DNA of 8,857 nucleotides from Fen-1467 sp035519475 (GCA_035519475.1 DATIWI010000206.1:1-8857), one strand, 5' to 3'; positions 1-6,411 are shown, counted from the first letter of the stretch. Notes: generated by a model not told the origin, from the letters alone. A program made the numbers and translations.

Positions 1-334
1 CGGCGTGGGGGGCGTGGTCGGGCACGGCCTGCAGATCGTCCGGGTCGGTGGCCACGGGGGCGGTGCTGTGCCGGCGGAAGTGATCGGCGGCCACCTTGCG
101 GGCGAGGTGATAGATCCAGGCGGAGAACTTGCCCTCGTCGCGGTAGGTGTGGCGGTCCTTCAGGATGCGGTAGAACACGAGCTGGACGAGGTCCTCGCTG
201 GTGGTGCGGTCGCCGGTGTGCCGCACGAAGAAGCCGTAGAGCGGGCGGTGATGACGTTCAAAGAGCTCGCCAAGCTTGTCGATCTCGCCGGCGCGCACCG
301 CGATCATGAGTTCGTGATCGGAAAAGGTGTCCAC
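1..334 (-). CDS. ECF-type RNA polymerase sigma factor (partial, 3' end beyond left edge)
   Basis: Translation of the reverse strand gives the N-terminal part of an extracytoplasmic-function sigma-70 family protein, which directs RNA polymerase to a dedicated promoter set. Region 2 is clear: a leading ELFERHHRPLYGFF helix, then SEDLVQLVFYRIL (the DLVQ-x-VF core-binding signature), then GKFSAWIYHLARKVAADHFRR (the promoter -10 recognition part). Region 4 would lie beyond position 1. The start is uncertain. GTG at 334 puts about ten residues before SDHELM, as is common in the family. The frame stays open to GTG 406, but codons 406-335 have visibly weaker G/C third-position bias, and no Shine-Dalgarno sequence supports any choice (GTG 406, 358, 334 or ATG 307). 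It is divergent from the MBL hydrolase. Any anti-sigma partner would be off the left edge. Confidence 0.88.
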   Translation of the reverse strand, partial: MDTFSDHELMIAVRAGEIDKLGELFERHHRPLYGFFVRHTGDRTTSEDLVQLVFYRILKDRHTYRDEGKFSAWIYHLARKVAADHFRRHSTAPVATDPDDLQAVPDHAPHA

Positions 335-406
335 GTCTGAGGTGGGCGATTCAACCACGAGCGGAGAGGATTGAACACGCAATTGTGGCAGGGCTTCGGC
401 GGTCAC

Positions 407-512
407 GGGCGGGAGGGAACATGCTGGCTGCGGGGTTAAACCGGTTGGCCGGGCAAAGGTTACAGGGATTCTTTCCTGTTTATTCCGGCGCGCGCCCGGC
501 TAGGATAACGCC
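407..512. promoter_or_regulatory. Divergent promoter region with small dyads (candidate)
   Basis: This gap separates the divergent ECF sigma and MBL hydrolase genes, so it must carry both promoters. On the minus strand TGTAAC (464-459) resembles the AAC-type -35 element of many ECF promoters (Bacillus SigX-like TGTAAC). Its distance from GTG 406 is reasonable, but no standard ECF -10 word follows at the right spacing. Two dyads are visible: ACAGG (462-466) with CCTGT (475-479), and the perfect palindrome AACCGGTT (439-446). The first overlaps the candidate -35. This could be autoregulation by the sigma factor or binding of a local regulator. The sequence alone cannot decide. Confidence 0.3.
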
Positions 513-1475
513 ATGAACCGCCGCACCTTCCTCGTTCGCTCCGCCGGGCTGGCCGCCGCCGCGTGGTGTTCCCGTTCCCTGCTGCGCGCCGCGGCGCCGG
601 CCACCTCCAGTCCGCCGCCCGCCGGCCCGGCCCCGGCCCGGACCCCGCCGGGCCCGCCGGTGACCCAGTTCACCCCGCTCCGCCGCGGCACCGGGGTTTT
701 CACCGGGAGGGGCGGCACCATCGGCTGGCTGGCCTCGCCCGCCGCCCTGGTGATCGTCGACACGCAATTTCCCGATACGGCGGCGGCCTGCCTCGCCGGG
801 CTGCCGGGGCGCGAGCGCCGCCAGCTCGATGCCGTCATCAACACGCACCATCATGCCGATCACACGAGCGGCAATCCTGTTTTCCGGCCGGCAACGAAAA
901 CGATCGTGGCGCAGGCCAACGTGCCGAAGCTGCAGTTCGCGGCGGCGGAGAAAGCCGGCGAGGTCGACAAGCAGGTTTTTGCCGACACCACGTTCGCCGA
1001 CGTGTGGCGCCACGATTGCGGCGACGAGGTCGTCACCGCCCAATATTTCGGCCCCGCGCACACGGGCGGCGACGCGGTGATCCTGTTCGAGCGGGCCAAC
1101 GTCGTGCACATGGGCGACCTGGTCTTCAATCGCCTCTATCCGTTCATCGACCGGCCGGGTGGCGCGAGCGTGCGCGGCTGGGTGGCGCGCCTGGAGGAGG
1201 TGCACCGCACTTTTCCGGCGGACGCGATCTACATCTTCGGGCATGGCAATCCGAAGTTCGGCGTCACCGGCACGCGGGACGATCTCCTCGTGATGCGCGA
1301 CCTGTTCACCGCGCTGCTCGACCACGTGCAGAAGGGCCTCGCCGCCGGCCGGAGCCGGGACGCCATCATCGCGCTCGACAATCTTCCCGGCTTTCCCGAT
1401 TTCCACACCCCGCCGCCCAACCGCCTCTCGGGCAACCTGGGCGTCGTGTATGACGAGCTGACGGCGAAGAGCTAG
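513..1475 (+). CDS. Tat-exported metallo-beta-lactamase-fold hydrolase
   Basis: A 320-residue zinc hydrolase of the metallo-beta-lactamase superfamily. The N-terminus carries a twin-arginine signal (NRRTFLVRS, then a hydrophobic Ala/Leu stretch to about residue 28), so folded export is likely. A Pro-rich linker follows (about 30-50). The mature domain shows all the metal ligands: HHHADH at 112-117 (His112, His114, Asp116, His117), His183 in GPAHTGGD, Asp202 in HMGDLVF and His244 in FGHG. This predicts a binuclear zinc site in the periplasm or cell envelope. The substrate is unknown. The fold covers beta-lactamases, glyoxalases, lactonases and others, and nothing here proves antibiotic hydrolysis. 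ATG 513 has AGGA at 502-505, seven bases upstream. The gene converges on parA with a 16-base gap. It resembles a ~300-320-residue family common in soil bacteria. Confidence 0.93.
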   Translation: MNRRTFLVRSAGLAAAAWCSRSLLRAAAPATSSPPPAGPAPARTPPGPPVTQFTPLRRGTGVFTGRGGTIGWLASPAALVIVDTQFPDTAAACLAGLPGRERRQLDAVINTHHHADHTSGNPVFRPATKTIVAQANVPKLQFAAAEKAGEVDKQVFADTTFADVWRHDCGDEVVTAQYFGPAHTGGDAVILFERANVVHMGDLVFNRLYPFIDRPGGASVRGWVARLEEVHRTFPADAIYIFGHGNPKFGVTGTRDDLLVMRDLFTALLDHVQKGLAAGRSRDAIIALDNLPGFPDFHTPPPNRLSGNLGVVYDELTAKS

Positions 1476-1491
1476 GTGGGAGGGCGGCGTC

Positions 1492-2328
1492 TCAGCGCCG
1501 GTCCAGCCGCGCGAGCAATTCGGCGGCCAGCTCGCGGAAGGCCTCGGCGCCGGGCGCGCCACTGTCATAGAGGGCGACCGGCTTGGCCTCCATCGGCGCC
1601 TCGCTGAGGGTGATGTTCTCGGGAATGAACGTCCGGAAGAAGTGCAGGCGGCGGAATTCCGGCGTGCGCGGCAGGCGCTGCATCGTCTCCTGGTGAAAGG
1701 CGACATGCCGCCGCACGCGGGCGAAGATGACGCCGAGGCAGCTGATGCGAAACTCGAGCTCCTTGCGCAGGTAGGTGAGTCGGTCCTGCAGCAGCCCCAG
1801 GCCGATCGAGGAAAGGTAATCGGGCTGCATCGGGACGACGTAGTGGTCGCTCGCGTAGAGGGCGTTCTGCGTGGCCGTCTGCAGGTTCGGCGGGCAGTCG
1901 CAGATGACGAGGTCGTACTCCGGCAGCACTCGCTCAAGCTTGCGCGCGAAAATGCGCTCGCGGCCCGGGCGGGCGGCGAGGTCCAGATCCACGAAGGTGA
2001 GCTTCAGGTGGCTGGGCAGCAGATCGAGCGTGGGCAGTTCCGGCCGCACGCCGCGCACGATGCAATCGGCGAGCTTCACCGCCTCCTCCGGCCGGCGGCG
2101 GCCCTCGACCTCAAGCAACTCGGCCATGGTGCCATGGGCCTCGGCCCACCGCAGCCAGGCATCCTCCGACATGAGGCTCAGCGAGGCGTTGGTCTGCGGA
2201 TCGAGATCGACCAGCAGCACCTTCTTCTGGTGGTCCCGCGCCAGATAGGCGGCGACGTTGACGGCGCACGTGGTCTTGCCCACGCCGCCCTTCATGTTGA
2301 CGAACGCGATGACTTTGGCCTTCGACAT
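1492..2328 (-). CDS. ParA/Soj-family ATPase, orphan
   Basis: A 278-residue deviant-Walker P-loop ATPase of the ParA/MinD superfamily. Members dimerise on ATP, bind DNA nonspecifically and position cargo such as chromosomes, plasmids or protein clusters. Visible motifs: deviant Walker A KGGVGKTT at 13-20 (signature Lys13, P-loop Lys18), switch I DLDPQ at 41-45, and Walker B LVICDCPP at 140-147. The C-terminal part keeps the family pattern, including the SEAP segment near 242-245. ATG 2328 is chosen because translation then starts directly before the first beta strand (SKAKVIAFVNMKGG) and AAGGGAG lies five bases upstream. The frame is open further upstream, but with poor family fit. No parB or parS-like neighbour is seen: one side converges on the MBL gene and the other diverges from an oxidoreductase. 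It may be chromosomal Soj away from its partner, or a cargo-positioning paralogue. Confidence 0.93.
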   Translation of the reverse strand: MSKAKVIAFVNMKGGVGKTTCAVNVAAYLARDHQKKVLLVDLDPQTNASLSLMSEDAWLRWAEAHGTMAELLEVEGRRRPEEAVKLADCIVRGVRPELPTLDLLPSHLKLTFVDLDLAARPGRERIFARKLERVLPEYDLVICDCPPNLQTATQNALYASDHYVVPMQPDYLSSIGLGLLQDRLTYLRKELEFRISCLGVIFARVRRHVAFHQETMQRLPRTPEFRRLHFFRTFIPENITLSEAPMEAKPVALYDSGAPGAEAFRELAAELLARLDRR

Positions 2329-2333
2329 GATGA

Positions 2334-2340
2334 CTCCCTT
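2334..2340 (-). promoter_or_regulatory. Shine-Dalgarno of parA-like gene
   Basis: On the minus strand AAGGGAG lies five bases before ATG 2328. It is the best ribosome-binding site in the window and decides the start of the ParA-like gene over the longer open frame that continues upstream. Confidence 0.7.
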
Positions 2341-2412
2341 CTTGGACAGGAGACGCTGCGGCGGGTGCCGGGCGCGGGAATTCGCGTCAGCCGCCACATG
2401 TCTCGGGGGAAC

Positions 2413-2440
2413 CTATTAGACAGCGGCAGCCGGCTGACAA
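2413..2440 (-). promoter_or_regulatory. Candidate sigma-70-like promoter for parA-like gene
   Basis: On the minus strand TTGTCA (2440-2435, five of six matches to the -35 consensus) is followed after 16 bases by TAATAG (2418-2413), a weak -10 word. An overlapping TCTAAT fits the -10 consensus better, but its spacing is only 14 bases. The site lies about 85 bases before the parA start codon. It is A/T-richer than its surroundings, which supports a regulatory role, but the assignment is tentative. Confidence 0.27.
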
Positions 2441-2459
2441 TGCCGGAAAGTGGCGCGCC

Positions 2460-2508
2460 GCGCCGCCGCCTGGCGGGCGGCGCCGCCAAACGAGCGAGAT
2501 GGCTCGCT
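2460..2508. repeat. Two adjacent stem-loops in the parA / oxidoreductase divergent gap
   Basis: Two inverted repeats sit side by side. The first pairs GCGCCGCC (2460-2467) with GGCGGCGC (2476-2483), an eight-base-pair GC stem with an eight-base loop. The second pairs AGCGAG (2493-2498) with CTCGCT (2503-2508), a six-base-pair stem with a four-base loop, followed by a short T run on the plus strand. They lie in the 225-base gap upstream of both divergent genes, so they could form in the leader of the oxidoreductase mRNA. Chance pairing in GC-rich DNA is a real alternative, especially for the first. Confidence 0.4.
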
Positions 2509-2553
2509 TTCCGGGCGCAAGCCGGTTCATTCGTGGCCTCGGGTCCTCCCGTC

Positions 2554-3585
2554 ATGGCGGCAAAACTCTCCTGGGGCATCCTCGCCACCGGCCGCATCGC
2601 CGGAATCTTCGCGCGCGGCCTCGCGGCCTCGCAGAGCGGACAACTGGTCGCGGTCGGGAGCCGCGACCAAGCGTCCGCGGATCGTTTTGCCCGCGAATTC
2701 GGCGTGCCGCGGGCTCACGGCTCCTATGCGGCCTTGCTCGCCGATCCCGCGGTTCAGGCGGTGTACGTCGCTACGCCGCATCCGCTGCATGCGGAATGGG
2801 TGATCCGGGCGGTGGAGGCGGGCAAGCCGGTGCTCTGCGAGAAGCCGCTCACCTTGAACCATGCCGCGGCGGTGCGGGTGGTCGGGGCGGCGCGCGCCCG
2901 GCGAGTGCTGCTCATGGAGGCGTTCATGTACCGTTGCCACCCGCAGACGGCGAAGGTGGTCGAACTGGTGCGCAGCGGCAGCCTCGGCCGCGTCGGCCTC
3001 GTGCAGGCGACCTTCGGTTTTCAGCGCGCCTTTGAGGCGGGCGCCCGCCTGTGGGACCGGGCGCTGGGCGGCGGGGGCATCCTGGACGTCGGCTGCTATC
3101 CGGTGTCGCTGGCGCGGTTGGTGGCGGGCGCGGCGGACGGGCAGCCGTTCGCCGATCCCGTGAGCGTGACCGGCGCCGGGTGGCTGCATCCGGAGACGGG
3201 CGTCGACGTCTATGCCGCGGCCACGCTGAATTTCGCCAGCGGCCTCGTGGCGCAGGTGGCCTGCGGGATCGGGCTCGATCAGGATAACTCCGCACGGATC
3301 TACGGGACCGAGGGCTGGCTGCACGTCCCCGTGCCGTGGGCACCCTGCCGCGACGGGGGCACGGCGACGATTGCCCTGCACCGCCGGGGTGCGGTCGTGC
3401 CGCAGGAAATCCTGATCACGGCGCCGCCGCTCTTCGCGCTCGAGGCGGACAGCTTTGCCGCGGCCCTGGCCGCCGGACAAGTGGAGGCGCCGCCGATGAC
3501 CTTGGCTGACACGCTGGGCAATATGGCGGCGCTCGATCAATGGCGCGCCGCCGTCGGCGTCGCGTATCCGCACGAAGGCGCCTGA
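2554..3585 (+). CDS. Gfo/Idh/MocA-family NAD(P)-dependent oxidoreductase
   Basis: A 343-residue protein with an N-terminal Rossmann domain (strand and dinucleotide loop WGILATGRIA, 7-16) and the family EKP motif at 96-98, with Lys97 the expected catalytic lysine. Next come MEAFMYRCHPQ (121-131) and GGGILDVGCYP (173-183), which start the C-terminal alpha/beta substrate domain. The overall pattern closely resembles dimeric dihydrodiol dehydrogenase / D-xylose 1-dehydrogenase proteins, as judged from memory, so a sugar or polyol substrate is likely but unproven. ATG 2554 puts the Rossmann strand at its usual place. The frame is open far upstream (GTG 2533, ATG 2440 and beyond), and no Shine-Dalgarno sequence supports any start. 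It is a single gene, divergent from parA, with a GC hairpin just after its stop codon. It lacks a Tat signal, so it is probably cytoplasmic. Confidence 0.93.
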   Translation: MAAKLSWGILATGRIAGIFARGLAASQSGQLVAVGSRDQASADRFAREFGVPRAHGSYAALLADPAVQAVYVATPHPLHAEWVIRAVEAGKPVLCEKPLTLNHAAAVRVVGAARARRVLLMEAFMYRCHPQTAKVVELVRSGSLGRVGLVQATFGFQRAFEAGARLWDRALGGGGILDVGCYPVSLARLVAGAADGQPFADPVSVTGAGWLHPETGVDVYAAATLNFASGLVAQVACGIGLDQDNSARIYGTEGWLHVPVPWAPCRDGGTATIALHRRGAVVPQEILITAPPLFALEADSFAAALAAGQVEAPPMTLADTLGNMAALDQWRAAVGVAYPHEGA

Positions 3586-3596
3586 GGCACCGCCCG

Positions 3597-3613
3597 GCGG
3601 CGGCGACCGCCGC
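3597..3613 (+). terminator. GC hairpin after the oxidoreductase gene (possible terminator)
   Basis: GCGGCGG (3597-3603) pairs perfectly with CCGCCGC (3607-3613) over a three-base loop, starting 11 bases after the oxidoreductase stop codon. No T run follows directly; the nearest (TTTT) is about 35 bases on. It could end transcription without a U-tract, protect the 3' end, or be a chance product of GC richness. Confidence 0.4.
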
Positions 3614-3682
3614 AGCGATCCGGGCGAGGGGCACCCGTTTCCACGCTTTTCATCCTGGGGCGCGTGAATTACCTTCGGAGCC

Positions 3683-4918
3683 ATGAAGCGAATCACCCCG
3701 ATCGTCGCCTTGGCTCTTTTGCTGGCAGTCCTGAGTTCGGTCGTATGGGCGGCGGGTCAGTCCACCAAAACCGCCCCCGCCGCCAAGTCCGCCGCCGCCG
3801 CTCCGGGCGTCGCCTTGGCCGGGACACTCTCGCAGATCACGGGCGTAGCCATCTCACCCCTGCTGGGCGTGAGCGCAGTGGGCGCCTACACGTGGTATCG
3901 CACGCCGGCGGAGAAGCGCGCCTCGCTCCCGTGGTACACGAAGCCGGCGTTTTGGCTCACCGGTCTGCTGGCCGTGGGCGCCTGTGCGTGCAAGGACAGC
4001 CTCGGGACCGCCCTGCCGCCGGGCCTGAAGAAACCGTTCGACGTGGCGGAGACGCTCGAGAACAAGCTGAGCGGGGCGGTGGCGGTGGGCGCCTTCGTGC
4101 CGTTCACCTTGGACAGCGTGGTCAAGATGCTCGGCAGCGGCGGCACGGGGGTGGCGGGCTCGCCGCTGGCCGCCAGCGGTCTGGCGATGATCCAGGTCGG
4201 CGCCATCGATCTTTCGTGGGCCGGGGCGGTGCTGATGTTTCCGCTGGCCGCCGCGATCTTCGTGGTGGTGTGGATCACCTCGCACGCGATCAACGTGCTG
4301 ATCCTGCTCAGCCCGTGGGGGGCGGTGGACGCGGCGTTGAAGAGCTTCAGGCTCGCGGTGCTCTCGCTCCTGACCATCACGGCGTCGATCAATCCGGCGG
4401 TGGGCGCGCTGCTCTCGGCCGTGATCGTGGTCGTGGCCTGGCTGTGCGCCGGGTGGGCATTCCGCCTCACCTGCTACGGCACCATTTTCTGCTGGGATTT
4501 TTTCACCCTGCGGCGGTTGCGGTTCCGGCCGGCGGCGAATGACAACTGGCTGTTTGCCGGCAGCAAGCTGGGGCAGGCGCCGGCGCGCACCTACGGGCGC
4601 CTCCACCGCAACGACGACGGCGGACTGGTGTTCAACTACCGCCCCTGGCTCGTGCTCCGGCCGCGCCGGGCCGAGGTGCCAACGGCCGGCCTGGCCGTTG
4701 GTCGCGGCGCGTTCTATTCGACGATTGTCGCGCGCCGGGATGAGCGGGAGGCGACGCTGTTTCTGCTCCCGCCCCGCTACCGGGGGCACGAAGCCGATCT
4801 GGCGCACGCCTGCAACATCCGGGACGTGATCGACGTCGGCCTGCGCCGCGCGTGGGCCTGGCTCAAGGAGACGCTCGGATTCGGCCGCCGGCCGGCAGCA
4901 CCCGCGGCCGCCAGCTGA
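3683..4918 (+). CDS. Unrecognised multi-pass membrane protein with signal peptide
   Basis: I do not recognise the family. The 411-residue product starts with a clear signal peptide (KR, then a hydrophobic core at about 5-22, likely cleaved after VWA at 23) and a low-complexity Ala/Pro/Lys linker (27-42). Hydrophobic segments follow at about 43-70, 88-103, 130-145, 178-210 (long, possibly two passes) and 223-275 (two passes). The C-terminal 135 residues are soluble and Arg-rich, with FRPAANDNW (281-289), GGLVFNYRPWLVLRPRR (313-329) and FLLPPRYRGHE (360-370), ending in an Ala/Pro tail. Positive charge after the last hydrophobic stretch suggests a cytoplasmic C-terminal domain. GGAG lies only two bases before ATG 3683, closer than usual; the signal peptide supports this start. 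Its stop is one base from that of the convergent small gene. It shares no operon with a recognisable partner. Confidence 0.85.
   Translation: MKRITPIVALALLLAVLSSVVWAAGQSTKTAPAAKSAAAAPGVALAGTLSQITGVAISPLLGVSAVGAYTWYRTPAEKRASLPWYTKPAFWLTGLLAVGACACKDSLGTALPPGLKKPFDVAETLENKLSGAVAVGAFVPFTLDSVVKMLGSGGTGVAGSPLAASGLAMIQVGAIDLSWAGAVLMFPLAAAIFVVVWITSHAINVLILLSPWGAVDAALKSFRLAVLSLLTITASINPAVGALLSAVIVVVAWLCAGWAFRLTCYGTIFCWDFFTLRRLRFRPAANDNWLFAGSKLGQAPARTYGRLHRNDDGGLVFNYRPWLVLRPRRAEVPTAGLAVGRGAFYSTIVARRDEREATLFLLPPRYRGHEADLAHACNIRDVIDVGLRRAWAWLKETLGFGRRPAAPAAAS
4679..4701 (+). repeat. Perfect 9-bp inverted repeat inside the membrane protein gene
   Basis: CCAACGGCC (4679-4687) and GGCCGTTGG (4693-4701) form a perfect nine-base-pair stem with a five-base loop. 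It lies within the codons for the cytoplasmic tail (around residues 333-340). It is the strongest perfect inverted repeat noticed inside a coding region here. The amino-acid sequence (PTAGLAVG) does not force it. Confidence 0.5.
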
Positions 4919-4919
4919 T

Positions 4920-5267
4920 TCAGGACTGGCGGGCGAGATACTGCGCCAGGCCGCGGAGCATCTCCCGCCAGCAGTGCCGGCGTTCCATGACCTGCTGGGC
5001 GCTGGCCAACCCGGTATGGTCGACGGCGACGCGGCACGAGGCGCGCCCCCGGGCGGTGATCCGCACCTCGATGTGGGAGCCATCCTCGCAGACGAGGTCG
5101 AGGGATTTCGGCGCCGTGGCCCGGCGCACGGTGAGATTCACACCGGACAGCCAGCGCGCGCGGCGCCGGGCGCTGGCCCAGGCGGCGAAGGTGGCGGGGG
5201 CGGATGCGGCGATCGTCTTGCCGGCGCGCACCGCGAATCCCCGGCGGCGGGAGGACGTGCGTTTCAT
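4920..5267 (-). CDS. Small SRPBCC / AHSA1-like protein
   Basis: A 115-residue soluble protein. It has a basic N-terminus (KRTSSRRRG), a first strand and helices ending in FAAWASARRRARWLSGV (28-43), and then alternating strands: LTVRRA, SLDLVCEDG, HIEVRITARGRASCRVAVDH (65-84). A C-terminal helix follows (WREMLRGLAQYL, 100-111). This order and the sequence resemble the helix-grip (SRPBCC, AHSA1-like) domain, notably the version fused to DUF4287 in other bacteria, as judged from memory. It is somewhat short for a full SRPBCC domain. The fold usually forms a hydrophobic ligand pocket; no ligand can be named. ATG 5267 is the likely start, although the frame stays open to about 5945 across the divergent deoC gene; no Shine-Dalgarno sequence is seen. 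It converges on the membrane protein gene with a one-base gap and diverges from deoC. Confidence 0.75.
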   Translation of the reverse strand: MKRTSSRRRGFAVRAGKTIAASAPATFAAWASARRRARWLSGVNLTVRRATAPKSLDLVCEDGSHIEVRITARGRASCRVAVDHTGLASAQQVMERRHCWREMLRGLAQYLARQS

Positions 5268-5380
5268 GCGACCGGACAGGCTAGAGTCTGCATCCCGTGA
5301 GGCGAACCAAAACCGGAGAGGCGCGCACCCCCGGCGCCGGCAGCCTCCGGTGAAGTGGCGGCCCACGATGGAGTTTGGCG

Positions 5381-5409
5381 TTGTTTTCGGAGGTGTTCGG
5401 GCCGATATT
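5381..5409 (+). promoter_or_regulatory. Candidate deoC promoter, very close to the start codon
   Basis: TTGTTT (5381-5386), a 17-base spacer and GATATT (5404-5409, four of six matches to the -10 consensus) lie just before ATG 5419. If used, transcription would begin at or within a few bases of the ATG, giving an almost leaderless mRNA. That would fit the lack of a Shine-Dalgarno sequence next to this ATG. The evidence is weak. The GGAGG at 5389-5393 is too far from 5419 to be its ribosome-binding site. Confidence 0.22.
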
Positions 5410-5418
5410 CCACCCTCC

Positions 5419-6357
5419 ATGCCCCCTCCCGCCCACGCCGCGTTCCGGCACCTGATCAGCGAGATCGGGACGGTTGACGCTGTCGGGGTCGACGAGCGCG
5501 TGGCCAAGTACACGACGCGCAGCATCAAAAAGCGCGCCAAGCTGTTCGGTTTGAAGCTGGCGGTGTCGATGCTCGATCTCACGACGCTCGAGGGGAAGGA
5601 CACGCCGGGCAAAGTCGAATCGCTGTGCCGCAAGGCGGTCCGGCCGCACGAGGATCCTGACATTCCGCCGGTGGCGGCGGTCTGCGTGTATCCGGCGATG
5701 GTGCGACCCGCGCGCCGCGCGCTCGGGGCCGACACCCCGGTGCACATTGCCTCGGTCGCCACGGCGTTTCCGTCCGGCCAGATGCCGCTGCGCACACGGC
5801 TGGCCGAGGTGCGCACAGCCGTGGCCGATGGCGCCGACGAGATCGACATGGTAATCAACCGGGGCGCCTTCCTGGCCGGTGACTTTGCGCGCGTGCAGGA
5901 CGAGATCGCCGCTGTGGTCGAGGCGTGCGGCGATGCGATGCTCAAGGTGATTCTCGAGACGAGCGAACTGGAGACCTACGACAACATCCGCGCCGCCGCC
6001 TTTCTCGCCATGCGCGTGCTGCGCCCGGGCGACTTCATCAAGACCAGCACCGGCAAGACCTCCGCCAATGCCACGCTGGCCAACAACCAGGTGATGCTCG
6101 AGGCCATCCGCGACTTCTACCTCGACACCGGCCGGGCCATCGGGATGAAACCCGCCGGCGGCATCCGCGCCGCCAAACAGGCGCTGCAGTTTCTCATCGC
6201 CGTCAAGGAGACGCTGGGCGACGCCTGGCTTACCAACGAACGGTACCGGTTCGGCGCCAGCTCCCTGCTCAACGACCTCCTCCGCCAGATCGAGAAGGAG
6301 AAAAGCGGCGCCTACCAGGCCCCGTACTACTTCAGCGAAGCCACGGAATCCTATTAA
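5419..6357 (+). CDS. deoC: 2-Deoxyribose-5-phosphate aldolase, long eukaryote-like form
   Basis: Class I aldolase (EC 4.1.2.4) that splits 2-deoxy-D-ribose-5-phosphate into glyceraldehyde-3-phosphate and acetaldehyde, the last step of deoxynucleoside use. The 312-residue product has the Schiff-base lysine Lys208 in DFIKTSTGK (205-213), the proton-relay Lys244 in GMKPAGGIR (242-250), Asp143 in GADEIDMVINR (138-148) and Cys89 in VCVYPAM. Length and pattern (ATAFPSGQ, MVINRGAFLAGDF, a C-terminal FGASSLLNDLLRQI) match the longer DERA form of animals and some bacteria rather than the ~250-residue E. coli enzyme. ATG 5419 is preferred. ATG 5368 is in frame and would add 17 residues; neither has a good Shine-Dalgarno sequence. 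It is followed by two ALDH-family genes on the same strand, which fits removal of acetaldehyde. No deoA, deoB or deoD is in the window. Confidence 0.96.
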   Translation: MPPPAHAAFRHLISEIGTVDAVGVDERVAKYTTRSIKKRAKLFGLKLAVSMLDLTTLEGKDTPGKVESLCRKAVRPHEDPDIPPVAAVCVYPAMVRPARRALGADTPVHIASVATAFPSGQMPLRTRLAEVRTAVADGADEIDMVINRGAFLAGDFARVQDEIAAVVEACGDAMLKVILETSELETYDNIRAAAFLAMRVLRPGDFIKTSTGKTSANATLANNQVMLEAIRDFYLDTGRAIGMKPAGGIRAAKQALQFLIAVKETLGDAWLTNERYRFGASSLLNDLLRQIEKEKSGAYQAPYYFSEATESY

Positions 6358-6381
6358 CCGCTAATCCCCGCTGATGGACGC

Positions 6382-6411
6382 CACTCTTCCGGACGGCCGC
6401 TGCCGGGAGTG
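6382..6411 (+). repeat. Bulged stem-loop between deoC and the first ALDH gene
   Basis: CACTC (6382-6386) pairs with GAGTG (6407-6411) and CCGG (6389-6392) with CCGG (6403-6406). Together they form a nine-base-pair stem with a TT bulge and a ten-base loop, in the 86-base gap after the deoC stop. No U run follows, so a simple intrinsic terminator is unlikely. An mRNA-processing or stabilising structure that separates deoC and ALDH expression is possible. Confidence 0.4.

Noticed and set aside
513..1475. Calling the MBL-fold protein an antibiotic-resistance beta-lactamase
   Set aside because: The zinc ligands are shared by the whole superfamily; nothing visible identifies a beta-lactam-specific subclass.
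480..1937. Long open frame on the minus strand (485 codons) across the MBL hydrolase and the parA 3' half
   Set aside because: Antisense shadow of two well-supported genes in GC-rich DNA; its translation is Arg/Ala/Gly-rich low complexity with no domain.
1642..2553. In-frame upstream extension of the oxidoreductase across parA
   Set aside because: The extension is antisense to the intact ParA-like gene and has no recognisable domain; the Rossmann strand begins just after ATG 2554.
2527..3696. Minus-strand open frame (389 codons) opposite the oxidoreductase
   Set aside because: Shadow frame with composition typical of antisense GC-rich coding DNA; the plus strand has clear family motifs.
3854..5083. 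Minus-strand open frame (409 codons) opposite the membrane protein
   Set aside because: Arg/His/Gln/Pro-rich translation typical of antisense reading; the plus-strand product has a signal peptide and membrane segments. It also overlaps the better SRPBCC-like frame.
4852..5418. In-frame upstream extension of deoC by 189 codons
   Set aside because: It runs antisense through the SRPBCC-like gene and is Arg-rich; DERA homology begins after ATG 5419.
5268..5945. Upstream extension of the SRPBCC-like minus-strand gene across deoC
   Set aside because: This part is antisense to deoC and carries no domain; the SRPBCC-like pattern begins just after ATG 5267.
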